From assembly GCF_027887165.1 (NCBI RefSeq), contig NC_077228.1, forward strand, positions 212,139,635 to 212,203,634: a stretch of 64,000 bases of DNA. Direction: 5' to 3'. The position numbers and the translations under genes were made by a program. The DNA is from Monodelphis domestica (Eukaryota > Chordata > Mammalia > Didelphimorphia > Didelphidae). Position 1 is the stretch's first letter. Every line of letters begins with the position of its first letter. Shown here in pieces: positions 1 through 31,800 of this stretch. Below the pieces are notes generated by a model that made no database searches, was not told the origin of the DNA, and saw only the letters and a list, made by a program, of their open reading frames with translations.

Positions 1-127
1 AACCCTTACCTTAGAATCAATACTATGTATTGAGGGTTAAGTGACTTGCCCAGGGTCACACAGCTAGGAAGTGTCTGAGGTCAAATTTGAACCCAGGACC
101 TGGCTCTCCATCCACTGAGCTACTGGG
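1..127 (-). mobile_element. CORE-SINE (short marsupial family), cut by window edge
   Basis: Reverse-oriented copy. It has the TTAGAATCAATACTATGTATT segment, the core GTGACTTGCCCAGGGTCACA and the tRNA-like head end near 127. I call this family 'A' in other entries: head GGGGCAGCTGGGTGGCTCAG, tail GGAAGGTAAGGGTT. The formal family name (SINE1 or MAR1 type) is not certain. Confidence 0.85.
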
Positions 128-194
128 CAATAATAATTAAAACATAGCAACACTGATACCAAGTGTCTTAAGATGGCCAAGGTGAGGGTGGGGG

Positions 195-360
195 TTCTTA
201 TTCAGGTTCCATGAATAGAAGTTGTGGAAGTCGCTTTCGATTCTGTGTGAGGAAAAACTTCCTGATTGCTTTCTCCCAAAGAGGAGGAGGAGATCTCAAT
301 AGGTAGTGAGTCAGCCCTCCCTGGAGCTCTTCAAGCAGCCTGGATTGCTAGGGATGATGC
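195..360. mobile_element. L3/CR1 LINE fragment
   Basis: GAGGAAAAACTTCCTGATTG and the later GGAGCTCTTCAAGCAGCCTG match the remembered 3' part of mammalian L3/CR1 elements. Old and diverged. Confidence 0.5.
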
Positions 361-659
361 ACACAGGAGTCTTGTGAGCTCCGCTGCCCACTGGACTAGC
401 TGGCCTCAGATCTCTTTGAGCAGAAAGTCAAGCAGGCTGGAGAAGAGGTGGAGTTAGTCTAAGAAGGAAGTTGGCTTGAACCTCAATTTTAGAGGAAGGG
501 AAGGAATTACAGTGGGAAGAGGAATGGGCTTTGGGGAATGGGCAAGAAAGCAATCCTCCCCCCGAAAAGAAGGGTATGAACTAGAAGAGAGCTAGAAATC
601 GGAGCGGCAGAATGATCTCTCACCCCATCTCCCCTTCAATTTCACCCTCTGTCTCACAG

Positions 660-21810
<21,151 letters not shown>

Positions 21811-22209
21811 TGGTGGACGGGATCTGCGCGGGTCCGAGGGCTGTTAGGTCTGGGAGCTTCCCTTCATCTCCCACCCCAACAGATGCTCCCAACCTGTCCA
21901 GCCCAGCACCCTTTAGCTCCTGAGTGACTAGAGGCCGACACTGACGCTTTAAGGGTTCAAAATGGTACAATCCTGAAGTCCTCGGTGGGAAGGACCGCAC
22001 AGGGTATATATGCGTCCACATCCTGGTTTGTTCCTCTGGAGTCCCTACGGGGAACGGGGAACAACAGCTCAAAGAATTTCTTCCAAACCAGGGAAACACT
22101 TTGGGGTGGAAACCGGGAGGGGAAAGACAAGAGTTATACTAGATGCTGCCTCCTTCCTTCTCACAGAAAAAAAATATTCTAGTTGAACTTAAATCTAAAA
22201 GTCATGGAA

Positions 22210-22418
22210 GGGGGCAGCTGGATAACTCAGTGGATTGAGAGCCAGGCCTAGAGACAGGAGGTCCTAGGTTCAAATCTGGCCTCAGACACTTCCCAGCTGG
22301 GTGACCCTGGGCAAGTCACTTGACCCCCATTGCCTAGCCCTTACCACTCTGCTGCCTTGGAGCCAATACACAGTATTGACTCCAAGATGGAAGGTAAGGG
22401 TTTAAGAAAAATAAAAAT
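22210..22418 (+). mobile_element. Family A CORE-SINE inside the UNC13D 3' UTR
   Basis: Full-length forward copy flanked by AAAAGTCATGGAA (22197-22209) and AAAAGTCACGGAA (22419-22431), a 13-base target-site duplication with one mismatch. The A-rich tail carries AATAAA at 22410-22415; a second overlaps the 3' flank at 22416-22421. Since the UNC13D stop is at 21810, it should be in the mature transcript. Confidence 0.88.
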
Positions 22419-22980
22419 AAAAGTCACGGAATACCTAGAAGCTAGAAGAAACCTTGGGGACCATCAAACCCAACTCTTTCATTTGATAGAGAAGGAAATG
22501 GAGGTCCACAAAAAGAGGCGACTTGTTCATAGTAAATGGCAGAGGCAAAGTGAAAATTCCACGGTGAGTCCAGGGTGTGAGATTCCTCCCAATTGCTCAG
22601 GCCCTGACATATGGGAGACAGATTCCTTATGGGTCTCGAATCCCCTGGACCTTTGCTTCCTGAGCCCAGTGGATTCGGGAGATTGACCATTGGGGGGAGC
22701 AGAATGCTGCTTTGATGACACACCTGGGACTAAGCCCAGGCAGCAGAGCAGGGAGAAGACAGCTGGGACCAGAGCCTCGTTTCTTGGCTCAGTGAGTGGC
22801 CAGGACTCTGTCTGCTGGGGACGAGCTTCCCGGGGAGCACTAGTCTCGCGAGAGTTCCTGAGCCCTAGAGCTGGAATCAGAAGAGTCACAGGAACGCGGG
22901 AGCGGACTGGTGGGCCATCAGCTTTGGAGTTAGAGCTGCCTCCTTTTCTACTCCAGCAGTGTTTTCTTTCTTAGTGGAAC

Positions 22981-22986
22981 AATAAA
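22981..22986 (+). terminator. UNC13D: Poly(A) signal AATAAA of UNC13D
   Basis: Canonical hexamer 1.17 kb after the stop codon, followed within about 50 bases by a G/T-rich segment. It is the first canonical hexamer after the stop that lies outside a repeat. Confidence 0.75.
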
Positions 22987-23005
22987 AATGAGCTGTTCTA
23001 GAAAA

Positions 23006-24771
23006 CCCATCGTGTTCTCTGAAGTGGGTCCCCTGTGGCTCCACAAGGGCCTGGGCTGGCCACCCTCCTCCCCTCCTCCGAGTTCACTGCAAAGCTATTC
23101 CTCCCCGCCGGCTGAGGAGAAAAAATATTCCCCAGGCCACTTAACAGAAACGCCGGCTTAGGCTCTGGGGCAGGTGGGGCCCCGGGCTCTCTAGCTGCAG
23201 ACTGTGCTTAGGGCTTGGGCTTGATTTGGTCATCACCAGACACAGGTTGAGCACGTGTTTCTGTCTCTGGGGGAAGCTGAGGGGAACCAGGAAGACCAAG
23301 CAGAGGAGGGCCGTGTTGCCCAGCTGGCTGTCTCTTGGCTGAGCCGGGCCTCAGACTATCCAAGGTAGGGCCATGGTCACCGGAAGGGGGGCCCACGCTG
23401 GCCCTCCGGATAGAACCGCATGACACGTGGGAGAGTCCTTTTAGCCTAGCCTGGATTATTGAGTCTTGAAGGTGTATCTAGGTGTAGCCATGCTGAACTT
23501 CTGGACGTGTGCGGCTCAGAGCTGAAGCAGGGGTCGGCCACGTCAGGGACTAGCCACTTCACCGAAGGCGACCTTTGGTAGACCTTAGGGCGGTTTCTGC
23601 CATCTCCGATCCTCTTCCTATTGGCCAGTTGGCTCAGGACGCTCTTGGGGTTAGGGGAATGTTCCCCCTCCTCCCTCCCAGGAATAGAGTGGCTGAGAAC
23701 AAGACTCTGAGGGTCCCCCGGATGAGCCTGAACCTTGGTCTTGGGCCCTTTTGCTTCTTTCCTGAGTAGATGATTCAAGCCCATCCTTGAAGGCACCCGT
23801 GTTAAATTGTGAGACATGGGGAGCTGCTGCCTCCTCAGCTGGTGAGAGTTCTGCTTTGATGGAAGTCCCTAGCAAACGTCCCAGAACTTTTTTGGAGCAT
23901 AATCCTACGGCCAGAGCCTGGCTTGCCAGAAGGCAGGGACTCACAGGGATTAATTTGGGCAATAGAGTTAGGAAGAGGCAAAGCCAATGGGGATCAGCAG
24001 CTGTTCAGTGACTTGTCCTGCGGTCATTGTAATCTGTGTTGGGGGAGGGAGGAGGGAATCTGGAAGTTTGGGAAAGGGATACCAGGGGCATCCTAAGATT
24101 GGGAGGTCTCAGCAATGCCCCAACCACCTCCCAGCTCCCTTTTCTGCACCCCATCATCCTCCCAGGTTGTGCTGCTCCTATATAGTCAGCCTGTGGGCAG
24201 AGGACTGAGGACAACCTTCTTGTACCACCTGCCTCTGTCCCTCTGGGGAACAGTTCTCCTCTTGAGCCCTAAATCTCAAGACAGCAACGTCTTTATGCCA
24301 ACAAACACTTTTTTTTAGATTTTTCCCAAGTCTTCAGGCCCCCAGAAAATGATTCTGTGTCATCCTCTTCTACCAAGTCAACAGTCTACAAAGTGCAGCC
24401 TTTTGATACAGAACCCTAAAAAGGGCTATCTTAGGGGTACTGGTGAAGAGTGAAGGTAACTGTGCCCAGGAATAAATGCTGAGTGTTGAGGGCCCCTTTC
24501 CTTGGGGAGGCTGCCTCCTTGGGGCTTCCAGACTGGTTTGCAGAGCAGGAGGCTGCACTCGGAGCTCCCCCTGGACCCAGCATTGGTGCTAAGGGCTCTC
24601 GGAAGCTTAGGGAGAACTTTCTATGACAAGGAGCAAAGGCTCACTGAGCACCCTGGCAAGCCTGAGGAGGGAGGCCCTGGTGGTACCGATGCCCAGCTAG
24701 TCCCACCCACCACCACTCCAGCATGGCCTGAAGCCCCACAGAGGACCCATTTCCCCACATCTGAATTCACT
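23006..24771. other. Intergenic spacer between the two convergent 3' ends
   Basis: About 1.8 kb of mostly unique, moderately GC-rich sequence. I see no recognisable coding exon, RNA gene or clear repeat copy. Short open frames on both strands resemble nothing known to me. Transcription read-through from either side would make this a bidirectional termination zone (inference). Confidence 0.6.
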
Positions 24772-24790
24772 ACAAACTTCAATTTCATAC

Positions 24791-24796
24791 TTTATT
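24791..24796 (-). terminator. UNK: Poly(A) signal AATAAA of UNK
   Basis: Seen as TTTATT on the + strand. I saw no other canonical AATAAA on the minus strand between the UNK stop codon and this point. Cleavage would fall near 24,775. Confidence 0.65.
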
Positions 24797-25085
24797 TCCA
24801 ATGGCTGGGAGGGTTTTTTTTTTGTTTGTTTGTTTCAGTATCTTTTTAAAAAAGAGAAAAATTTCACCTATTTCATCAAAAGCCCTTTTCTTGTTGAGCC
24901 CATGAGGGCTTGAAGAGGGAGAGCAGCGCCCCAGGCTTGGCCCAGGTCTCTCCCTCCAGCCCCACTACATGGTACAGACACCCAGTGACTGTGCCAGGGT
25001 CACCATCTTCAACACCCCCCCAAGCCCCAGTATCTCTCTGTACAAAAGAATTTTTAAAATGGAAGCTAAGACAATAATATACATT

Positions 25086-25135
25086 AGACGCACACACGCA
25101 CACACATACGCACACACATACATGCACACACGCAC
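25086..25135 (-). repeat. CA/GT repeat in UNK 3' UTR
   Basis: Interrupted CACACA repeat on the + strand. In the UNK mRNA it is a run of UGUG blocks, which is the binding type of CELF and TDP-43 proteins (established knowledge of those families). Confidence 0.8.
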
Positions 25136-26479
25136 ATCCTCACTGAAAACAGTGACTGAAAAACAGCTGCACTTGAAAAGCACCTGGGAATGCATCTTCA
25201 CCCCCTTCCTGGCTGGGAAGGCCCAGCACTGAGGCTTCGTGCTCCTCTGCCCTGGGCCCTCACCCCGTGCCCCCAAAGGGCGCTTCACCCTCCTCCAGTT
25301 CAGGGTTTTCCCCAAGTAGCTGCCAGAGGCCTGGGAGGAGGGTGGAGCCTATGAGGGGGCAACGGAGGGCAAAGCCAGGGGGCACAGAAAGATTAGTACC
25401 GGCCTGGGTAGCAACCTTGGGGACAAGTTTCCTGGGCCAGTCCCCAAACCACCCCATGCCACCAGAATGCAAGAAACGCAGAGCTGGGGCCTGAACCGTG
25501 GCCCAGCCCAAGTCTGCTGCCACCCTGCCCACACCACATGCACACGGGCCCTTTCCACGTGGGCGTGAGTGTAGGTGTTCACACATGCACTCCTACACGT
25601 GTCCCCCGGACACTCGTCAGAGTCTGGAAGGGGGCCATGTTGGTTCAGGGGTCCTCGACTCCCGGTTACTGCATTACTGGTGGCCGTGGGCATCCCCCAC
25701 TGTTCATGGATTAGAACGACTTGGGACAATGGAGGGCCCTGGGCTGGGAGGAGCCCCAAGAAAGGTGGGAGCGAGGAGGGGAGATTGCAAAAGACAGCAC
25801 CACTGACCCTTCTCCAGCCCTAAGCCTTCACTGGCATGTAGGGAAGGACCCATTCAGGGCAGCAGGCTCTTTCCTCTCGCCCCACCTTTACATCTAACAT
25901 TTGGAAAAAGGCAAACTTTGCTTAACCTTTTGCCACCACAAGGGAATACTGAGACGCCTCCCGGATCAGATCGGAAGGCAGGGAAATGGGCAACCCATCC
26001 AGGGCCGGAAGACCAGCTCTCCACTGCCCAGGGCCAGCCAGCTCTTCAGCTGATTCTAATGCAAATTTGATTTTAAAAAATACAATATGCTGTAGGGTAG
26101 GTTTTCTGGGTGGTCGCCATCCCCTCATCCCCCCAACCATTCAGAAGCACCTCTGGCTTCCAAAGGCTTCTTAAAGGAGGCGATGGGAGGGGGCAGGAAA
26201 AGGGACAGGACCGCCTCGCTGGGTCTCTGCTTCCCCAGCGGCCCAGACCTCATTCCTGCAAGGAAGAGCCCCCTCCCTCAATTTCCCCATCTGTTTTCTG
26301 TTCCAATAGATTTTTAAAAAGTTATTTGCTAAATTTAAAAAAGAGACATAAAGAGACTCTGCCACAGGGGCTTGAGGGATGGGGGACAGATTTGTTTCTG
26401 AAGCAGGGAAAGGAGGGGAGTGGGCAGGGTAGAGGCTGCAAAATATTTTTTAAAAGTGCTTGGTAACTCAGCTCTGTTT

Positions 26480-26650
26480 TAAGTGTGTGTCTATATCTAT
26501 ATACAGATATACACACAAACACCCTTCATACATCTGCCATCGCACACACGCAGACACACATATATATGTGTGTGTGTGTCTGTGTGTGTGTCTGTGTGTG
26601 TATATGTACATACACACACAGTCACACACACATATATATATGTACTTTAA
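26480..26650 (-). repeat. Mixed GT, AC and TA repeats just after the UNK stop
   Basis: Alternating blocks of GTGTGT, ACACAC and TATATA over about 170 bases, beginning some 35 bases downstream of the TGA on the minus strand. GT and AC blocks are complementary, so the transcript could fold on itself here. Confidence 0.8.
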
Positions 26651-26683
26651 AAAGTTCTAGGTGCCGTGATCCGGCCCGGTGGG

Positions 26684-27956
26684 TCACGACTGGAGGGGAG
26701 GGCGGGCACAGCTCGGGTTGCAGACGGGGCACTCGCTGTCCTCTGCACACAGCTCGCACAGCACGGTGTGTTGGCACTGGAGCACCACCCGATGCTGCTC
26801 TTGACACTTGAGACACTTTGCAGGTGACTGCATCTGGAACACCACCTGAGGGCAGAGAAGAGCCAGTGTTCACAGAGGACCACAGGAAGGGTGGCCCGCT
26901 CCCCACGGCTCCCCACTAAGTGCCTGGTCCTGCTGCAGCACTAATGCTCACCACAGAGTGCTTCAAGATTCACAACTTGCTTTACTTACACAGAATCATT
27001 TTAGTGTTGACAGTCCTGTGAGGCGAGTCCTGTACTATAAGGCAGGATTTGGTCCCAGCACTCTCCACCCAGAGGCCTACCATCCTGGCCACTAACCCAT
27101 GCAGACATCGGTCCTCCCTCCAAGGACAAAAATGAGGTTTGGGAGCCGTCGCTTAGACTAGGGCGGTCTTTTCCCAGAGAGCCGCCCGTTCCAGATGGGG
27201 ACCAAAGTGTTGGTGCTTTCTTTCTCTCCTTTAGAAGGTAAGCTCTTGGAGGGCAAGAGGATGCCCTTCTGGTCTTTGTATGCCCCAGGACCGCACAGGG
27301 CCCAGTGCGCACCAATCGATGCATGCAGAAGGAATGAATGAGGAGGGAAGGGGCACCCGCTCACCACCCCCAGTGGGGCAAGCTTGGGAGAGCTACGCAG
27401 GAGTGAGAGGCCTGATTCCCTAGGCTTCTGCCCAATACTCTGGCTTTCAAAAGGATTTTCAGAGGTACAGACAAGACGCTTTACATGACTTGTTCTTGCC
27501 CCCCCTTTTTTACTAGGAGACCCCAATAATGCTGAGCTTCTCTCTGGTGAAGGGTCCAGCCTAGTTACTCACATGGAAGAGAGTTGATCTGAGGAGCCTG
27601 GCCTGGCCCAGACCCTCCTGGGAGGACCTAGAACGGGACTAGAGGAGAATGAGCCTAGGCTCCAAGTTATTAGGTCCCTTAGGGACCCTGAGCCCTGAGG
27701 AGGACCCTGGGCAGTGTCTAGGTCAGGTGGGTCCAAAAGCTCTTGAAGACTGATAGGATGTATTCCCTTTTCTGGGTATGGAATCCCAGGGATGAGGCGA
27801 GGGTGGGTTCTCTCCCAGAATTGGTGCTTCATTATAAGCCTATAGGGGAAGAAACGTGCTTTTCTGGGGTGGAACAGACTAGAATAAGGGGGTACAGAGG
27901 CAGCCAATTACTACGAATCATACAGTTGTTGTAAGAAATAAAGGAGTGTATATATA

Positions 27957-27989
<33 letters not shown>

Positions 27990-28813
27990 TGGCTTTGACA
28001 ATCTTAAAAGGGCTATCTAAATGTCAGTGTGAACAAGCACTGGGAATCAAGAGACATAGGTTCAAATCCTGGCTGTGACATTTATGAGCTGGGTGACCTT
28101 GGGCATGGAAGAATCTTTTTGCCTCAGTTTCCCCATCTGTAAAGTGAGGATAATAATACTTACAGAGTTGTGAGAAAAGCACTCGTAAGTCTTAAAGCCT
28201 TGGGTAAATAAGAGTCATTTATTCTGTCCTGCTCTGACCTTCTCTGACTGTCCCCTTGCAATAATCATCAAAATTCTACTGGACGTGATGGTCTGCCCAG
28301 TGGTGTAGTATTGCAAGCCTTTGGCAGCCTGCTGGGCAGACAGAGGCCATCTGATAAGGTAAGAGATACTCCGCCCAAGCCAGACAGGTACGTAACTGCC
28401 AGGCTGCCAGGCAAGGTTTCCAAGGCCTGTGGCTTCACTCCCAGGAGGTATCAGCCATGAAAGTTCCCCTGAGGTCCCAGGGAAGCCTTGCCACCACCCC
28501 TCTCCCCCACATCACCTGTCTCTTGCCCCCTACCCTGCCCCAGGGACCCACCTACCTTTTCTACTCTCTCCAGGTTGGCCCTGAGCTGCTTCTGGAGGGA
28601 ATACAAGGTGGAGAGGGAGAGGGCCTCTAGGTCGGAGAAGGAGCAAAGGGTCTGGGGGTCCTGCCCAGTGTGAAGTCGTTCCAGCTCTTCCTGAAGTTTC
28701 TTCACCTGCATTTCTAGGGCATCTCGCTGCTCCCGGGCCAGCTCACACTCCATGCCAGCAGCACTAGCCCGTTCACTGGCCTCCTCTGCCTCTTTCTTCC
28801 ACGCATCACAGGC
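26684..28813 (-). other. UNK: UNK exons: coiled coil and C-terminal RING-like domain
   Basis: Exons: 28556-28813 and 26684-26845 (stop included). The first encodes a heptad-rich helix (ACDAWKKEAEEASERAS, CELAREQRDALEMQVKKL, STLYSLQKQLRANLERVEK). The last encodes the RING-like end: C735-x2-C738-x9-C748-x-H750-x3-C754-x2-C757-x5-C763-x2-C766. All eight metal ligands are present. The tail after C766 (NPSCARPPLQS) differs from the human tail but keeps the final LQS. One extra residue lies before the first Cys pair (MQSPAKCLKC against human MQSVKCLKC). E3 activity has been proposed for UNK family members, but the sequence alone does not prove it. Confidence 0.95.
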
Positions 28814-31800
28814 CTGTGGAGTTCAGAACAGAATCCACACCATTGGGTATCACCAAAACTGAAGGGTCAACCTTCCCTCTCCCCAATGTACATTCAGTAG
28901 TAAATTATTTATTCAGAAGCTATACTTTCCATTTCTGATTAAGAGGAGGAAGCCCTAATGCTACTCATGGCAGAGTGAAGCTTCGGGCTACACTGACAGA
29001 AACTGAACTCCTTGCTAGTTGGCACCTCTGGATGGCATGTGGTCAGAAGACTGAGAGCCATAATCAGACCTAGAAAGGGCTTTAGTGATGTAGTCCAACT
29101 CCCTGCACCATGGGAACAGGAAAGGGGTTCAATGTCTGGGACCCAGAGGCCCCGAGTCAAGAGATGGGGGTAGGGGTAGGGGGAATGGGACCTGGACCTC
29201 CTGGGGCTCAGTTTCATTCCCATACCTGCTTGGCCTGCTTCCATGACTCCTCCCACTGCTTGATGGTGCCATTGGCCTCATCCAGCTCTTGTCGGAGTCT
29301 GGCCAGCTCAGCAGCCCCTGGTCCTGACAAAAATGCTGGCGATGTGCCTGGGGAGAAATTCCCAGAGGCGAAGTGCTCCCAGATACTGCTGTTCATTCCA
29401 TTTAAACCTGCTTTATGGGGAGAAGGTGTCTTAAATAAGGGCAGCTCTCTCCCACCAGCCTATCAGCTAGGCCTCTGGGGGCACTACTAAGCTTTTTGGT
29501 GTGAGGGTCTCAATCTGCAGGTCTGACCAGTAGTCAGGAGCACTGACTGAACAACTCCTTCATGCAGCCTTTACTGAACTCTGGTGGGATTCAGAAATTA
29601 GATACAGTCTCTATCCTCAAGGGCCTCCCTGACTTATGGGTGATGCCCACCCCACTCTAACAGGAGAAATTGAGTTCCTACTCTTGGGAAGATTTAAACT
29701 AAGGGGAAACAAAATCTCCACCATTGGGGAGTAGATTCCCTCCTGAAGGGTTTAGTTCTGGCCTTCCAGGTTACTTCCGTGAGGGTACAGGGAAAGGACA
29801 GGATTCCTGGGACAGCTAGTTCCCCCTTGGATGAGGGAGATGTGATTCTCACTCCTTGGGAATGCTCAGTCTGCTCAGGGAGCTGCCAATTTCATGGGGC
29901 CACAAAACGTGCCCATGTAAGAAGTCGGCCCCTCCCCAGTACACAGAGTGACTCTGCTCCTGCAGGAGATGCCAGACCTTGGCCACAGGGGCTGTTATTG
30001 AGCAGAATGCATGTACCAGGAGGGAAGGAGCTGGATTTTGTTTGGTTTTGGTTTTGCTTCTTCTATAGGTGCACTATTGCCAGAGCAGTAAGGAATTTAG
30101 CACATTTTCAACCTTCCTCCCCAGCTTCACTCTTTTCAAATCCATAATTCTAGTAATTTCCCTCTACTTCCTTCTGCTGACACTTGTGTGCTTGTATAGA
30201 ACTCTCTGCAGATGGGCCAGAAGGTCCCTGCCCAGATTCAGAGAACCCACATGAGCAAGACCAATCCTTGTTCAAATGTGTTCTCCCTCCGGGGCCCTTC
30301 TTTTGTCGGGGCCACTTCTAGGGCCCTGGGCACAGGCTGCCTGGTGTTCTTCATTACCCTTCTGAGTGTGTCTCTTCTTCTGCACTCTAGCACCCTGAGG
30401 GCAGGCACTGGCTCTTAGTGTCTCTAATGTCTCTGGACACAGTGAGCTGTGTGGTGATGCTGGGCTCCTCTGAAGCCCAGAATGTGCGTTTGGCTGACAT
30501 CCGAGTATGAAGGTTGGTTAGCTGGCTGGGAATGATTCTGAATCTTTCCACTTGAGCAGAAGGATAATCAGGCATACCCATCTGCATCTAGAGAGGTAGG
30601 CAGAGAGATAGCCGTGTATAGACGTTGACTTTAGTTTCATCCATGTGGGTAGTCCTTCCACCAGGACTGCCAGGGCTGAAACATTTATCATCCTGTAGCC
30701 AACTGAGCAACGAGCCTTTCTACACTTGGGTGCCCAGGTAATAGACATACGGTCTTACCTCATTCAGTGATGATTACTCACCACAGGCTTTGTCTTAAAC
30801 TAAAAACCCACAGAGGAGAGGGCCCATAGTAGTGTGGCTGTTCTAAGCAGAAAACTCGAGCCTTATTTATGGGCCTTCTGCAGGGCCCAGCCTGGAGTTG
30901 TTCCCTATCCTCTTACCTAATGATCCATGTGATGCTGACGTCCCCAGGAAAGTGTTTTCTGATTGGCTCAGGTGGCTCTGGGGCTGCTGGAGGAAGTGTG
31001 AGGAAAGGCTGACGGGAGGTGATGGAGAGGCAGAATGAAAGGAAGCCGAGCTGCCTAGGGAACCAGGGATGTTCACAGGGGCAGAGCTCTGTAACAAACT
31101 GCCACCTGTAAGAGAGGCCAGGGAGAGAGGAAGGGAGGGCATTAAGGAAAAAAAAGGAGTTGCCTTATCCCACCCTGGACCTGCTTGAAGCTGGGGGGCT
31201 TCCAGGAGGAAACATGGCCACATCCTCTCTCAGAGGGGTACCCGATATGTTAAGGCATTCCTAGGCAGAGAGCCAAGAAAGGACACCCTGAGAAAGGAGG
31301 GCCTGTAGAGAGATGCTGTCTTCCTTCCCCCAGCTCTGAGTGGAAGGGCCAGGGCCCAACAGAGTTCAATGATAGGTGACCTTAAGAGCTAAAAGACAGC
31401 TTAAGTTAAGATGGGACAAATCTCCCTAGAGCAGGCTTGGGCACATTCCTGGAGATGGGGCAATCGGGAAGAATGTCAGGCTCAAGTCATTGCTCCACTG
31501 TGACCGACTGAAAGGGGCACATGCCACGTGTATCCTCCCTAGCTCCTGGGCACATGCCCCACTGCCCTGTGGGGAGGTCCAGCCATACTCCAAAGCTCAT
31601 CCCTTCTCTTTGGCAGTCAGTGCATACTTAGTGGCCTGATGCCAAGATGTCCCTTGCCCCTTGAAGAGATATTTATTCCCCAAGTACCAATCATGATGCC
31701 ACCTGGGTGAGGCACTGTGCTGTTGTCGAATGACTTTTCCAGGGCAGCTACTCCAAATTCATTCAGGTCCAGGTCATCAAGAGCAGATTCTGTTGGGCAG

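Larger units (their letters stand above)
21811..23005 (+). other. UNC13D: UNC13D 3' UTR (end approximate)
   Basis: The sequence after the TAG at 21808-21810 runs without a splice signal to AATAAA at 22981-22986. A GT-rich stretch follows at about 23,010-23,040, as expected for a cleavage site near 23,005. A CORE-SINE (22210-22418) lies inside and brings its own AATAAA hexamers. The UTR limits are inferred from signals, not from transcripts. Confidence 0.75.
24772..26683 (-). other. UNK: UNK 3' UTR (end approximate)
   Basis: No splice acceptor or further frame follows the TGA. The region runs about 1.9 kb to AATAAA at 24796-24791 (minus strand). It has AC/GT-rich tracts directly after the stop (about 26,480-26,650) and again at 25,086-25,135. 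In the mRNA the second tract is GU-rich. The UTR end is inferred from the hexamer. Confidence 0.7.

Noticed and set aside
23446..23962. Two overlapping minus-strand frames in the intergenic spacer
   Set aside because: No start context, splice signals or recognisable similarity; length is expected by chance at this GC content.
24170..24200. TATA-like CCTATATAGTC in the spacer as a promoter
   Set aside because: Single motif without a downstream exon or CpG context.
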